DNA of 64,000 bases, taken from contig NZ_MKQD01000019.1 of the NCBI RefSeq assembly GCF_001913705.1, positions 62,001 to 126,000 on the forward strand, given 5' to 3'. Shown in pieces: positions 47,893 through 57,679 of the stretch. Source of the DNA: Thalassotalea sp. PP2-459. Its GTDB lineage: Bacteria > Pseudomonadota > Gammaproteobacteria > Enterobacterales > Alteromonadaceae. The stretch's first letter is position 1; the number at the start of each line of letters is the position of its first letter. A model generated the notes under the pieces. The model did no database searches. It was not told where the DNA came from and saw nothing but the letters and a program-made list of their open reading frames with translations. The position numbers and the translations under genes are program-made.

Positions 47893-48534
47893 ATGGCCGT
47901 TGCTGCAAACAAACGCTCTGTCATGAACTTATATTCACATGCGGATGATATGTATAGTCATCAAACACGTATTGTGTTGGCAGAAAAAGGCGTTGGTGTA
48001 GATATCCACTTAGTTGATATGGCGAATTTGCCTGAGGATTTATTAGACTTAAATCCTTATGGAACTGTGCCTACATTAATTGATCGTGAACTAGCGCTTT
48101 ACGAAGCGTCAATTATTATCGAATACTTAGACGAGCGTTTTCCTCATCCACCATTGATGCCTGTTTATCCAGTATCACGTGGTCGTAGTCGCTTAATGAT
48201 GCACAGAATTGAACAAGATTGGTATAGCTTAGCGCGTATCATCATGAATGGTAGTGCAGGTGAAGCAGAGAAAGCACGTAAAGAATTAGCAGAAAGCTTA
48301 TTAAGCATCGCACCAATTTTAAATGAAGCTCCTTATTTTATGAGTGAAGAGTTTAGTTTGGTTGATTGTTACTTAGCTCCGCTATTATGGCGCTTACCTG
48401 TTTTCGGTATCGAATTAGAAGGTGCAGGTTCGAAAGAGCTAAAAACATACATGTTACGTGTATTTGAACGTGAATCGTTCCAAGCTTCTTTAACAGAAGT
48501 TGAAAGAGAACTTCGCTTTGGTACTGCAGTTTAA
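47893..48534 (+). CDS. sspA: stringent starvation protein A
   Basis: RNA-polymerase-associated protein with a glutathione-S-transferase fold, 213 residues. It is active in stationary phase and acid tolerance in E. coli. The N-terminal thioredoxin-like part has SHQTRIVLAEKGV and NPYGTVPTLIDREL with the cis-Pro; the surface PHPPLMPVYPVSRGRSRLMM patch used to contact polymerase is present in part. GGAGG at 47884-47888 fixes the start at 47893. Its stop overlaps the sspB start. Confidence 0.97.
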   Translation: MAVAANKRSVMNLYSHADDMYSHQTRIVLAEKGVGVDIHLVDMANLPEDLLDLNPYGTVPTLIDRELALYEASIIIEYLDERFPHPPLMPVYPVSRGRSRLMMHRIEQDWYSLARIIMNGSAGEAEKARKELAESLLSIAPILNEAPYFMSEEFSLVDCYLAPLLWRLPVFGIELEGAGSKELKTYMLRVFERESFQASLTEVERELRFGTAV

Positions 48535-48980
48535 TGTCTGTTGATATGACATCATCAAAGCCCTACATCGTTAGGGCTTTTTATGATTGGATTTGTGACA
48601 ATGACCTAACACCATACATTGCCGTAGATGTAAATGTATACGGTGTGTTAGTGCCTATGGTTTTTGTAAACGATGGGCAAATTATTTTAAATGTTGCCCC
48701 TGGTGCTGTTGGTTCAATTTCTTTGGAAGGTGAAAGTATTGAGTTCACTGCAAGATTTTCTGGTAAATTAGAGCACCTAACAGTGCCATATGGTGCTATT
48801 TCAGCTATCTATGCCAAAGAAAATGGTGCAGGTACTTCATTAGCGATAGAGCATCCTGTTGAAGAAGATGAATTGTCACTCTCTCCCGTTAGCGCGGTTG
48901 ACAATAGCAGTGATGATGAACCCGATCCAACGCCCCCGAGTAAACCTCGTGGTAGAGCGAGTTTAAAAGTTGTTAAATAA
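48534..48980 (+). CDS. sspB: ClpXP adaptor SspB
   Basis: Delivers ssrA-tagged proteins to the ClpXP protease. The 148 residues have the substrate-binding domain with YDWICDNDLTPYIAVDV and GGTI-like barrel segments (IILNVAPGAVGSI), an acidic, Pro-rich linker (residues ~115-138), and the C-terminal ClpX-binding tail RASLKVVK. It is translationally coupled to sspA and followed by a terminator. Confidence 0.97.
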   Translation: MSVDMTSSKPYIVRAFYDWICDNDLTPYIAVDVNVYGVLVPMVFVNDGQIILNVAPGAVGSISLEGESIEFTARFSGKLEHLTVPYGAISAIYAKENGAGTSLAIEHPVEEDELSLSPVSAVDNSSDDEPDPTPPSKPRGRASLKVVK

Positions 48981-49006
48981 AAAAACACTCTAAAGAGTGT
49001 TTTTTT
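48981..49006 (+). terminator. rho-independent terminator after sspB
   Basis: AAAAACACTC (48981-48990) and GAGTGTTTTT (48995-49004) pair around TAAA, with further T. It begins at the base after the sspB stop. Confidence 0.88.
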
Positions 49007-49054
49007 ATGTCGAAGTAATGCAGTTATAACAAGTTTGCCTTTGGTTGAGGTCTG

Positions 49055-49630
49055 TTAGCTCTCAATAATCTCAAACATTTTGAAAACACGATTAACACCA
49101 CCCACACGACGGGCAATCTCAACAGCGCTATTGGCTAGACGGTTAGTAACAAGACCCATGAGGAAAACTTCACCATTTTCGGTAACCACTTTTACATTGT
49201 TGGCGTCAAAATCATCTTGCTTGAATAATGCGGTTTTTACCTTAGACGTTAACCAAACATCATTGCTGCGCGTTGAAAGAGAAGTTGTATTGCCAATGCG
49301 TATTTGATCATGAATATATTCGACACCTTTCACTTGATTAACCGTTTTAATTGCAAGGTTTTTTAAATACGTATTCATCGCCTGCCCTACTATCAACACT
49401 TTACCGTTTACACTGATAACTTGTAAGTTAGTGTTGTCTGAAATTCCTGCTACTTTAGCGAGCTTAGCGTGTGCAGCAATTTCAATTTTTTGATCATCAA
49501 TTTGATTACCAATAGAGCGATTGTCAGTAACAACGCTAGCGCCGCCGACAACCCCTACCACAGCCGCGGCAACGCAACCTTGTAGGATTGAAATGGTGGC
49601 AAGTAGCAATAATCCATTTTTTGCTTTCAT
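49055..49630 (-). CDS. dolP: BON-domain outer-membrane lipoprotein DolP
   Basis: Outer-membrane lipoprotein (formerly YraP) that supports envelope integrity and the BAM complex. The start at 49630 gives 191 residues, the E. coli length. The lipobox LQGC is followed by VAAAVVGVVGGASVVTDNRS. Two BON domains follow, with VNGKVLIVGQA in the first and VVTENGEVFLMGLVT in the second. A GTG at 49645 would add five residues. It is the last gene of lpoA-yraN-diaA-dolP and overlaps nothing. Confidence 0.96.
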   Translation of the reverse strand: MKAKNGLLLLATISILQGCVAAAVVGVVGGASVVTDNRSIGNQIDDQKIEIAAHAKLAKVAGISDNTNLQVISVNGKVLIVGQAMNTYLKNLAIKTVNQVKGVEYIHDQIRIGNTTSLSTRSNDVWLTSKVKTALFKQDDFDANNVKVVTENGEVFLMGLVTNRLANSAVEIARRVGGVNRVFKMFEIIES

Positions 49631-49634
49631 AGTG

Positions 49635-50252
<618 letters not shown>

Positions 50253-50633
50253 TCAAAAGGCATTTTTCAGCCAAATAAATTCGGGAATGTTACCGCCTTC
50301 GATGGCGATGATATCAAATCGACATGCGGTATTATAAGCATTTAGTCCTTGTTGTTGCAGAAAAAATGCGGCTGTTCTACGAATTTTTTCTTGCTTGCTG
50401 ATGCTAACCGCGGAAATAGCGCCGCCAAACGCTTTGTTTTTACGGTATTTAACTTCAACAAAAACTAAGCAGTCACCTTCTTTCATAATTAGGTCAATTT
50501 CACCTTGGCGACTGTGAAAGTTGGCTGTGACCAATGTAAGTTGCTGTTTCTCTAAGTACGCGAGTGCTTTGGACTCCCAGTGCTGCCCTGAAGTATTATG
50601 TGAATCGTCAGACGACTTTTTATTCCAAAACAA
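50253..50633 (-). CDS. yraN: YraN family protein (UPF0102, nuclease-like fold)
   Basis: A 126-residue protein of the UPF0102 family with a restriction-endonuclease-like fold. Motifs are ESKALAYLEKQQL, NFHSRQGEIDLIMKEGDCLVFVEVKYR (the D and E-x-K residues of the nuclease core) and CRFDIIAIEG. Its role is unknown. The ATG at 50633 lies inside the 3' end of lpoA, so the two are coupled. Confidence 0.95.
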   Translation of the reverse strand: MFWNKKSSDDSHNTSGQHWESKALAYLEKQQLTLVTANFHSRQGEIDLIMKEGDCLVFVEVKYRKNKAFGGAISAVSISKQEKIRRTAAFFLQQQGLNAYNTACRFDIIAIEGGNIPEFIWLKNAF

Positions 50634-52464
50634 TTTCTTCTACCTTGTCCCTTTGGTAGCTACCCCACAATAAGCTGCGGGTCAAAATACCCTGCTCATT
50701 TAATTTTAATACACCTGTTTGTCCATAATGGCGAATGTAAGGTTGTTGTTTGAACATGGAAAACTTATGGATCAACGAATAGCTATCGTACCCCATGGCA
50801 AAAATTCGTTCTAGACTATCAGATCTGTCTGGCCAGATACGCGAGCTTAGCTGTTTCAGTGATGCATTTTGTTGTTTGCTGGTAAGCTGCCAAGGCATTT
50901 CTGTAAACGACAAACCTGATAGATCACGACTATCACTTTTGTCGCTGTTATGGCTATGACTTCTTGAGCTTGCAAAAACAGGAATTGCACGGGCGAAAGG
51001 TGATATATTTACGTCAATATAAGGTTTAAGTAATCGTGTTTCATTGGGAGATGCGACAATGTAAATCATGTCGATATCTAAGCGATTACGTTCTTGCGTT
51101 TTAAGCTGTTGTCGGATCCTTCTGTCAATATCAGCTATTCGTTTTTTACTTAGATCGAGCTCTAAGGTACTTTCTAGTTTTTCTTGTACTTTACTGGCAT
51201 CAGCAAAAGCGATTACTTCAGGCGTTCTGCCGGTAATTCGCTGCCATTGCTCACTAAAAGTTTTGGCAATACGTTGGCTGATACTATCTTGTTGAGCGAA
51301 CACAATGGGCGAGGTAAATTGCCGACGACTAAGAGTCGTTGCTGCTTGAATCGCTTCATCTTCAGGGTTCATAGAAAGCACAATATGTGTTTCTTTTAAC
51401 GAGTGTGTTTGCGGTAGGTTCAATAGTAATGTGGGTAAATTAAGCTGCGACTGATTGATATATGCATCTACATTAGATTTAAGCAATGGGCCTATTACAT
51501 GATCTACTTCTAGCGATGTTAAGTAGTCTGCTAGTGTGCTGTAGTCTGTCGCTACAGAATCAATGAAATGTAACGTTGTGTCAGAATTATTTTGGTAAGC
51601 CGCTAAAATGCCTTGCTGAGCAACTTCACCTGCTTTTTTCTGTTTGCCGGATAAAGGCAGTAATACGGCGATGTTATGCTCTTTATCGGTACTTTGTACT
51701 GTGGTGGCTGACAGTTTCTCAACTAATATCTGGGCAGGGTGATCGCGAAAATTTCGCTGCCATTGTGTTAAATATCGGTTAAAAGTATCAGATTGATAGC
51801 CAAAACGATGGGCAAAATTTAACAATTGTTGCCAACCGGCGAAGTAAGGAGGAGCTAGCGTTGAAAGTTGCTGAATCTCCCATTGTGACAGTTTATTTAG
51901 CGAGAGCCAAACGTCATTCGCTTGCTGTTGGTACTCCATCTCAGAAGATAACGCTAACGCACGTAGTCTTGCATCAACTGAGGCTAGGGGAAGCTGTCTT
52001 TGTTGTTGAACAATCGCTAATGTTTGATAAAACGCTTTTGGTTGCTGCTGTTCACCACGTAATTTTTTTGCCTGATTCAAATGGTTTAACGCCACATCGT
52101 ACGCTTCAAGACTAACTAAACTTTGCGCACTGATCAGCTCTAATTGGTATTTTAAACGATTGTTATCTGTTAATGCCTGGGTTTGCTGTGCTAACCATAG
52201 CGCTTTTTTGTGTTGCTTTTCATTATTAAATTGTTGTGCCGCAAATAAAAAATATTGCGTGGCTGTTTCACCGGTACTATTTTTTGCTAGCGTAAGGTAG
52301 TCTTTAGCTGACTCAGTTAATATTTCATTGCTTGATATCTGAGTATTGTCGCTGCTTTTAACGGGCTTCTTGTCTGGCTTGGTGGCACAACTTGTGAGCA
52401 CTAAAAGCGTAATAACAGAGAAGATAACGCGTAAACGTTTAACACTAACGTAATGATATGCCAC
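50620..52464 (-). CDS. lpoA: penicillin-binding protein activator LpoA
   Basis: Outer-membrane lipoprotein that stimulates PBP1A. The 614-residue protein has the lipobox LTSC, a TPR-rich N-terminal half, and a C-terminal half like periplasmic-binding proteins (NIAVLLPLSGKQKKAGEVAQ, DHVIGPLLKSNVDAY, GYDSYSL). No ATG is available near the signal. I take GTG at 52464, with AGGG seven bases before it; TTG at 52470 is an alternative. It is the first gene of the lpoA-yraN-diaA-dolP operon and divergent from rsmI, as in E. coli. Confidence 0.94.
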   Translation of the reverse strand: MAYHYVSVKRLRVIFSVITLLVLTSCATKPDKKPVKSSDNTQISSNEILTESAKDYLTLAKNSTGETATQYFLFAAQQFNNEKQHKKALWLAQQTQALTDNNRLKYQLELISAQSLVSLEAYDVALNHLNQAKKLRGEQQQPKAFYQTLAIVQQQRQLPLASVDARLRALALSSEMEYQQQANDVWLSLNKLSQWEIQQLSTLAPPYFAGWQQLLNFAHRFGYQSDTFNRYLTQWQRNFRDHPAQILVEKLSATTVQSTDKEHNIAVLLPLSGKQKKAGEVAQQGILAAYQNNSDTTLHFIDSVATDYSTLADYLTSLEVDHVIGPLLKSNVDAYINQSQLNLPTLLLNLPQTHSLKETHIVLSMNPEDEAIQAATTLSRRQFTSPIVFAQQDSISQRIAKTFSEQWQRITGRTPEVIAFADASKVQEKLESTLELDLSKKRIADIDRRIRQQLKTQERNRLDIDMIYIVASPNETRLLKPYIDVNISPFARAIPVFASSRSHSHNSDKSDSRDLSGLSFTEMPWQLTSKQQNASLKQLSSRIWPDRSDSLERIFAMGYDSYSLIHKFSMFKQQPYIRHYGQTGVLKLNEQGILTRSLLWGSYQRDKVEEIVLE

Positions 52465-52550
52465 AAACAAACCCTATAAATGATGGATCTTTTCAATCGA
52501 TATTGCTTTATAATAAACGTCATTGACTCTTTGCTCAACAGAACTATTAA

Positions 52551-53399
52551 ATGACTTTAGCTGAAGATAACACGGGCACCTTATATATTGTTGCAACCCC
52601 TATTGGTAATTTAGGCGATATTAGCCAGCGGGCAATCGACACTTTGCGTGCAGTAGACGTTATTGCCTGTGAGGATACCCGACATACTAAAAAACTCTTA
52701 TCTGCTTTTTCAATTAGCGGTAAAACAATCTCATTGCATGATCACAATGAGCGGCAAAAGCAGGAATACATCGGTTCATTGCTCGCATCAGGGAGCAATG
52801 TGGCACTTGTATCTGATGCTGGTACACCTTTGATTAGCGATCCAGGCTTTCACCTTGTACGTTACTGTCGGCAACAGGGCTTGAATGTGTCACCTGTGCC
52901 GGGTGCTTGTGCTGCAATATCGGCGTTATCTGTTGCCGGTTTACCCACAAATCGCTTTGCTTTTGAAGGCTTTTTACCTGCTAAAACAGGAGCGAGACAA
53001 GCGATACTACAAGGGGTTGTTAACGAAACCCGAACAATGGTGTTTTACGATGCGCCTAGACGCGCCATTGATACCGTTCAAGATATTGTTACGGTGCTAG
53101 GTGAAAGTCGATATTTAGTGATCGCCCGTGAGCTAACAAAAACATTTGAAACCATTTACTCGAATACCGCTGGTGAAATGTTACATTGGTTATCGCAAGA
53201 TGCGAATCAGTTAAAAGGTGAAATGGTATTGATTATTGAAGGTGCACCTGAAAAAATTTCAGAAATAACACCTGAGGTTGAACGTGCGCTAAAACGATTA
53301 CTAAAGGAGTTGCCGCCTAAAAAAGCCTGTGCCGTGACTGCGGATTTATATGAAGTAAATAAAAAAGCACTCTATGATTTAACGCTAAGCTATAAATAG
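52551..53399 (+). CDS. rsmI: 16S rRNA (cytidine1402-2'-O)-methyltransferase
   Basis: Methylates the ribose of C1402 in 16S rRNA. The 282 residues contain the SAM-binding segments LYIVATPIGNLGDIS, ACEDTRHTKKLL, VALVSDAGTPLISDPG, and VPGACAAISALSVAGLPT, all standard for the tetrapyrrole-methylase fold. Divergent from lpoA, the common arrangement in gammaproteobacteria. Confidence 0.97.
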   Translation: MTLAEDNTGTLYIVATPIGNLGDISQRAIDTLRAVDVIACEDTRHTKKLLSAFSISGKTISLHDHNERQKQEYIGSLLASGSNVALVSDAGTPLISDPGFHLVRYCRQQGLNVSPVPGACAAISALSVAGLPTNRFAFEGFLPAKTGARQAILQGVVNETRTMVFYDAPRRAIDTVQDIVTVLGESRYLVIARELTKTFETIYSNTAGEMLHWLSQDANQLKGEMVLIIEGAPEKISEITPEVERALKRLLKELPPKKACAVTADLYEVNKKALYDLTLSYK

Positions 53400-53404
53400 A
53401 TATT

Positions 53405-53427
53405 ACACTTTTTTGGTAAAAAAGTGT
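53405..53427. repeat. 10-bp inverted repeat after rsmI
   Basis: ACACTTTTTT (53405-53414) and AAAAAAGTGT (53418-53427) pair around GGT. It lies just after the rsmI stop. An AU-rich hairpin without a trailing T-run, so termination is uncertain. Confidence 0.4.
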
Positions 53428-53597
53428 GGTATTGATTTTAACCAGAGTGAGTTGTTAAAAATGTACATGTACCGTATTGTAAATAGAATCAGCAACGTAT
53501 TAAAAATACTTTAATGTGGACAATTGTTAAGATTTTTAAAAGACAACAGGCGCTTAAGGCGTAAAATGCTTAACGGATAAACGCACACTACATAAAA

Positions 53598-54836
53598 ATG
53601 ATTAAATCACTGATCAATTTCTTCTCGAAAATGTCTACCGTAGAGTTAATTATGACGCTACGCGGCTTGTCGATAATACTGCAAGTATTCTTATTATTAT
53701 TTGTGAATTTGGTTCTAAATTATCAACTTCCTTGGTTACCTATGTTTATTATTATCGCACTTGAACTTGCGTTTAATGTTGCGAGCTTTTCGATAACCCG
53801 AAATGGGGCGAGTTCTAAAAAAAATCATGTGTTAATACAGTTGCTCGCTGATGTGTTTTTTCTCGGTTGCTTACTTTACTTCAGTGGCGGTGCGACCAAT
53901 GCGTTTGTTTCTTTATTACTGGTTCCTATTGCGATTGCAGCGATTACGTTGTCATTCTGGCGTGGATTAATTATTGCTAGCTGTGCGATTGTTATTTACT
54001 CCGTATTGCTTTGGACCATGCCAATGCATGTAATGCATGGCAATATGGCTGGACACTTTATTGGCATGTGGATCAATTTTCTTTTTTCAGCATTAGTGTT
54101 GTCGCTCATCGTGGGCTATTTAGCGCGTGCGATTACGCGTCGAGAAACAACGATTGCAAAGTTTCGAGAGCAACAACTGAAAAAAGAACGCATTATTGCG
54201 TTAGGTGTTGCTTCTGCACAAGTGACTCATAATTTAGCAACGCCATTAGCAACCTTACAGCTACTATCTGAAGAGCTCGCTGAACAACCACAAGTTCCTA
54301 ATGATTTACTTAATGATATTGAACAGCAAGTTAACCGTTGTGCAGAGAGCCTGCGAGCATTTAGAGTGACTACAGAACAAATTAAAGCCAATGAAAAACA
54401 ATCTATTCGTTGTGCCAGTATTCATCAACAAATTAAATATCATTGTCAATTAACTTACCCTGAGGTGAGCTTCAAATTTATCGATAAAACGCTTGATGCT
54501 CGCATTGTTATTGATGGTTCATTCATTCCTGCTGTGGTTAATGTGATTGATAATGCCGTACATGCCAGCCAAGAAAGTCAAAATAAAACGATAGAAATTG
54601 AAGCGTATTTACAAGATCAACAATGGTGTTTATCGATTAAAGATTTCGGAAAAGGCTTTGTTATAGAGCAATTGCATGAGTTGGGCGACTTCCCACAACT
54701 AAGCGAATACGGTTTTGGTGTGTCGATTATGCTTAGCAATGCGAGCCTTGAAAGATTGCAAGGAAAGCTCTGGCTTGATAATCATCAAACTGGCGGTGCT
54801 GTTGTAATTATAACCATGCCAACAAAAGTTGATTGA
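53598..54836 (+). CDS. RegB/PrrB/ActS-type redox-sensing histidine kinase
   Basis: A 412-residue sensor kinase with about six N-terminal membrane helices. Residues 97-103 are GGATNAF, close to the RegB quinone-binding loop GGxxNPF. The phospho-accepting His211 is in QVTHNLATPLATLQ, the RegB-type H-box, and Cys248 in NRCAESL corresponds to the redox-active Cys265 region of Rhodobacter RegB. The ATPase part has VIDNAVHAS and DFGKGF. In relatives this kinase controls respiration and redox genes by quinone state. The response regulator starts two bases after the stop. Confidence 0.88.
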   Translation: MIKSLINFFSKMSTVELIMTLRGLSIILQVFLLLFVNLVLNYQLPWLPMFIIIALELAFNVASFSITRNGASSKKNHVLIQLLADVFFLGCLLYFSGGATNAFVSLLLVPIAIAAITLSFWRGLIIASCAIVIYSVLLWTMPMHVMHGNMAGHFIGMWINFLFSALVLSLIVGYLARAITRRETTIAKFREQQLKKERIIALGVASAQVTHNLATPLATLQLLSEELAEQPQVPNDLLNDIEQQVNRCAESLRAFRVTTEQIKANEKQSIRCASIHQQIKYHCQLTYPEVSFKFIDKTLDARIVIDGSFIPAVVNVIDNAVHASQESQNKTIEIEAYLQDQQWCLSIKDFGKGFVIEQLHELGDFPQLSEYGFGVSIMLSNASLERLQGKLWLDNHQTGGAVVIITMPTKVD

Positions 54837-54838
54837 AG

Positions 54839-55378
54839 ATGAAAGTATTATTAATTGAAGATGATTGCGCTTACGCATCTGTATTAGCAAGAAGGCTAAG
54901 TAAGCACCAACTACATGTTGAACACTGTGAAACTAATACGGATGCATTGCTGATGGTGAGAAAATTTTTACCTGATGTGATTTTGTTAGATATGTATTTA
55001 GCCGGAGACAGCGGCTTACCTTTAATATCACCGATAAAGCATTTATTACCCAATAGTCGCATTATATTACTCACTGGTTATGCAAGCATTGCTACGGCAG
55101 TAGAGGCCATAAAGTTAGGGGCTGATGACTATCTCGCAAAACCAATAGATACTGATACGTTATTAAAAACGCTGAAAGTTTCCAACAACATAACCGCCGA
55201 TGAACAAATTCTAATACCTGATAAACTCAGTGCAGAACAAGCCGAGTGGGAGTATATTCAGCAAGTTTTAAAGGCGAATGAAGGCAATATTTCTGCAGCA
55301 GCTCGGCACTTATCAATGCATCGACGTACACTGCAAAGAAAGCTAAAAAAACGCCCTAGTTTTCATCAGAAAAGCTAG
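54839..55378 (+). CDS. RegA/PrrA-type response regulator
   Basis: A 179-residue regulator partnered with the kinase just upstream. The receiver has the acidic pair EDD at residues 7-9, phospho-acceptor Asp51 in ILLDMYL, Thr in LLTGYAS, and Lys in YLAKPID. The C-terminal Fis-type helix-turn-helix is GNISAAARHLSMHRRTLQRKL, the hallmark of RegA/ActR. The ATG at 54839 gives MKVLLIEDD. A terminator for the converging TonB-receptor gene lies inside its last codons. Confidence 0.9.
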   Translation: MKVLLIEDDCAYASVLARRLSKHQLHVEHCETNTDALLMVRKFLPDVILLDMYLAGDSGLPLISPIKHLLPNSRIILLTGYASIATAVEAIKLGADDYLAKPIDTDTLLKTLKVSNNITADEQILIPDKLSAEQAEWEYIQQVLKANEGNISAAARHLSMHRRTLQRKLKKRPSFHQKS

Positions 55379-55381
55379 GGC
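55345..55381 (-). terminator. terminator for the TonB receptor, inside the RegA-like coding end
   Basis: On the minus strand GCCCTAG (complement of 55375-55381) pairs with CTAGGGC (55353-55359), with a further A-T inner stem, and is followed by seven T (55345-55351). It lies 32 bp after the TonB receptor stop and overlaps the 3' end of the opposite gene. Confidence 0.75.
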
Positions 55382-55412
55382 TAGGGTACAGGCAAGTGCC
55401 TATATGCGGAAC

Positions 55413-57476
55413 TTAAAATTGAAATGTTGCAGCAAGCCAGATATTACGAGCGGTACTAGGTATACGTGACATTGATGGAATATCGCTACCGTTTACACGA
55501 TTATAAGCAGCTAAATGATCTTGATATTCACGATCGAATAGATTTGTAATTCCGAAATCAAGTGTCAGGCTGTTTGACCATTGATAGCCACCAATTAAGT
55601 CTATATAGCTATAGCCTGACGATTTTTGCTCATTATTAATGTTAGCTACTTTATGTTGAGCTGAAACGGCATGAAAGCGGGAAGTAATGTGCCAATTGTT
55701 AGCACGATACTGTAATGCAATATGGCCGTTTAATGGCGCTACACGATATAAATTATCATCAATATCTTTTCTTTTTCCTCGTACATAGCTCACGGTTGAC
55801 GACAATTGCCATTGTTCATTAAATTGATACATAATCTGGCCATCGAGACCAGAAAGAGCTGCATCAACATTAGCAAACTGTAAAACGGTATCGCTGTTCA
55901 TCATCATTTGAGCGAGCATATTTACAGGCATGTTCATGTTCGGTATGCCTTGAATATAATCATCTATACGGGTGTAAAACGTATCTGCAATAATAACGAA
56001 TTTATCTTGTTGGTAAGTGAGTCCTAAATTTACCTGCTTTGCTGTTTCGCTTTTAAGGTTTATGTTGCCCAAATAGGTATTACCATCTGCAAGCCCAGCT
56101 GTTGCTTCCATTGGTACCCATAGATAGCGCTCTTGGTAACTTGGTGCTCGCTGTTTTTGTGCGAGTGATAATTGTACTTGTGTGTGATTAAATATTGGGA
56201 ACAACCAATCGAATGTCACATCCGTATTGGTGTCATGTTGAATACGATCTGCTTGGTTAAACGTCATCACCAACTCTTTTACTGTTGGGTTCATCATCGC
56301 CATGTGGTGGCTTACGTCACCAGCATCAGCAGATAGACGTTTAATACGTGCACCAAATTTAACGGTATGGTTGGAAAATTGATGCTGATATTCACTAAAA
56401 GCGCTAATTCTTTGATCTTCAATATCGTTAAAATTTTTGATAGAGAACATCATGTTATTTGGATTAGTAATAGTAGCGTTATGATCTGATTTATAACCAT
56501 CAACACCTAGTGTTAGCGCTTCATTTTTCCAATCAATTGAAAAGGAAATGGAGTTAGATTCTGCGTGATTACTACGATACATATTCGGCATCATGTTCAT
56601 ACGTTGCTGAAAGTTATCCATCTTATGATCAGCATCCATAAAGCCAAACTGCCAATTTAACTCTCCGTCCCTCAGTGAGTGTTTACCAAATAATTGTCCA
56701 CGATGACTATAAATAAAAGCAATATCCATCGGCAAAGAGGGGGTACCAGCATCGTGTGTATCATTGTAGTGATAATTGATACCAATAATATTGTCCGCAA
56801 ATTTAATCGCCGTTGAAAAGCCAGATTGAGTTTTAGTAAAGCCAGTGGGGGAAATAACCCTATCGTCTGCAGATGATAAGTTATCTGCTTTTTTTTTATC
56901 AATGTAGGCCATAAATGCTGCGTTTTCTGAGCCAATATTTGTTAACGCCGCTTTGCTTGTTATATCGGCATTATCTTGATATCCCAAGCGAAATTCTGTC
57001 GAGAGTTCTAATTTGCCAGTTGAAGAGAAATCTGCTTGCTTTAATGTGGTATTAATCGCGCCGCCTAAAGTTTCAATGCCGGAAGTTACCGAAGCAATAC
57101 CGCGTTGTAATTCGATGCTTTTTGTTATAATGCTTGGGCTATAGCTAAGTGGAGTATCCATCGCATTAGGCCCTGCACCTATAACTGTCTGGCCGCCAAC
57201 TTTCGTTGAAATACGATCACCATAAAGCCCTCGGTATTGTGCAATGCCTGTTAATGCGCCATTTTTGTTCACATTGGCACCAGCAACTAAGCGTAAACTT
57301 TCTGAAATATCACTATGCTGAACTTCTATGTTTGCTACAGCGATTCGTTCGGTGCTTCTTTCTCCTAGCACGACAATTTCTTCAATGTTTTCCGCCATTA
57401 CTGACAGTGGGGTGAACATTGCGACAGGAAAGGTGATAATAATTGACTTGGTGAGTTGGTTAATACTTAACTTCAT
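55413..57476 (-). CDS. TonB-dependent outer-membrane receptor, probably for copper
   Basis: A 687-residue receptor with a signal peptide (...TPLSVMA), a TonB-box-like start (IEEIVVLGE), a plug domain with ELQRGIASVTSGIETLGGAIN, and a 22-strand barrel that ends in AATFQF. It resembles OprC/NosA copper receptors: PSYQERYLWVPMEATAGL and LADGNTYLGN are typical of that group. It is unusually rich in Met and His clusters (NMMPNMYRSNH, DVSHHMAMMNP, NMNMPVNMLAQMMMN), which suit copper binding. Substrate is inference. It has its own terminator and converges on the RegBA-like genes. Confidence 0.85.
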   Translation of the reverse strand: MKLSINQLTKSIIITFPVAMFTPLSVMAENIEEIVVLGERSTERIAVANIEVQHSDISESLRLVAGANVNKNGALTGIAQYRGLYGDRISTKVGGQTVIGAGPNAMDTPLSYSPSIITKSIELQRGIASVTSGIETLGGAINTTLKQADFSSTGKLELSTEFRLGYQDNADITSKAALTNIGSENAAFMAYIDKKKADNLSSADDRVISPTGFTKTQSGFSTAIKFADNIIGINYHYNDTHDAGTPSLPMDIAFIYSHRGQLFGKHSLRDGELNWQFGFMDADHKMDNFQQRMNMMPNMYRSNHAESNSISFSIDWKNEALTLGVDGYKSDHNATITNPNNMMFSIKNFNDIEDQRISAFSEYQHQFSNHTVKFGARIKRLSADAGDVSHHMAMMNPTVKELVMTFNQADRIQHDTNTDVTFDWLFPIFNHTQVQLSLAQKQRAPSYQERYLWVPMEATAGLADGNTYLGNINLKSETAKQVNLGLTYQQDKFVIIADTFYTRIDDYIQGIPNMNMPVNMLAQMMMNSDTVLQFANVDAALSGLDGQIMYQFNEQWQLSSTVSYVRGKRKDIDDNLYRVAPLNGHIALQYRANNWHITSRFHAVSAQHKVANINNEQKSSGYSYIDLIGGYQWSNSLTLDFGITNLFDREYQDHLAAYNRVNGSDIPSMSRIPSTARNIWLAATFQF

Positions 57477-57643
57477 TAGCTTGAATTCTTCACTTGGTTT
57501 TCGTTAACTGCTGGTGGGTATAATTCGAGAAAGCTTGTTGAAAAACAAGTGTAAAAGTGGAAAGTGCGACAATATGCCACAGGTACATTTTATCGGTATG
57601 AACACGGTCAATAAAAATAATAAGGTGCAAGTGAAAGTAAGCT

Positions 57644-57672
57644 TTGTTGTTAGTTGATGATTGGGGTAGAAT
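57644..57672 (+). promoter_or_regulatory. sigma-70-type promoter of rnpB
   Basis: TTGTTG (57644-57649) and TAGAAT (57667-57672) are 17 bp apart, and the predicted RNA start is eight bases after the -10 box. Confidence 0.7.
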
Positions 57673-57679
57673 GCCGCCC

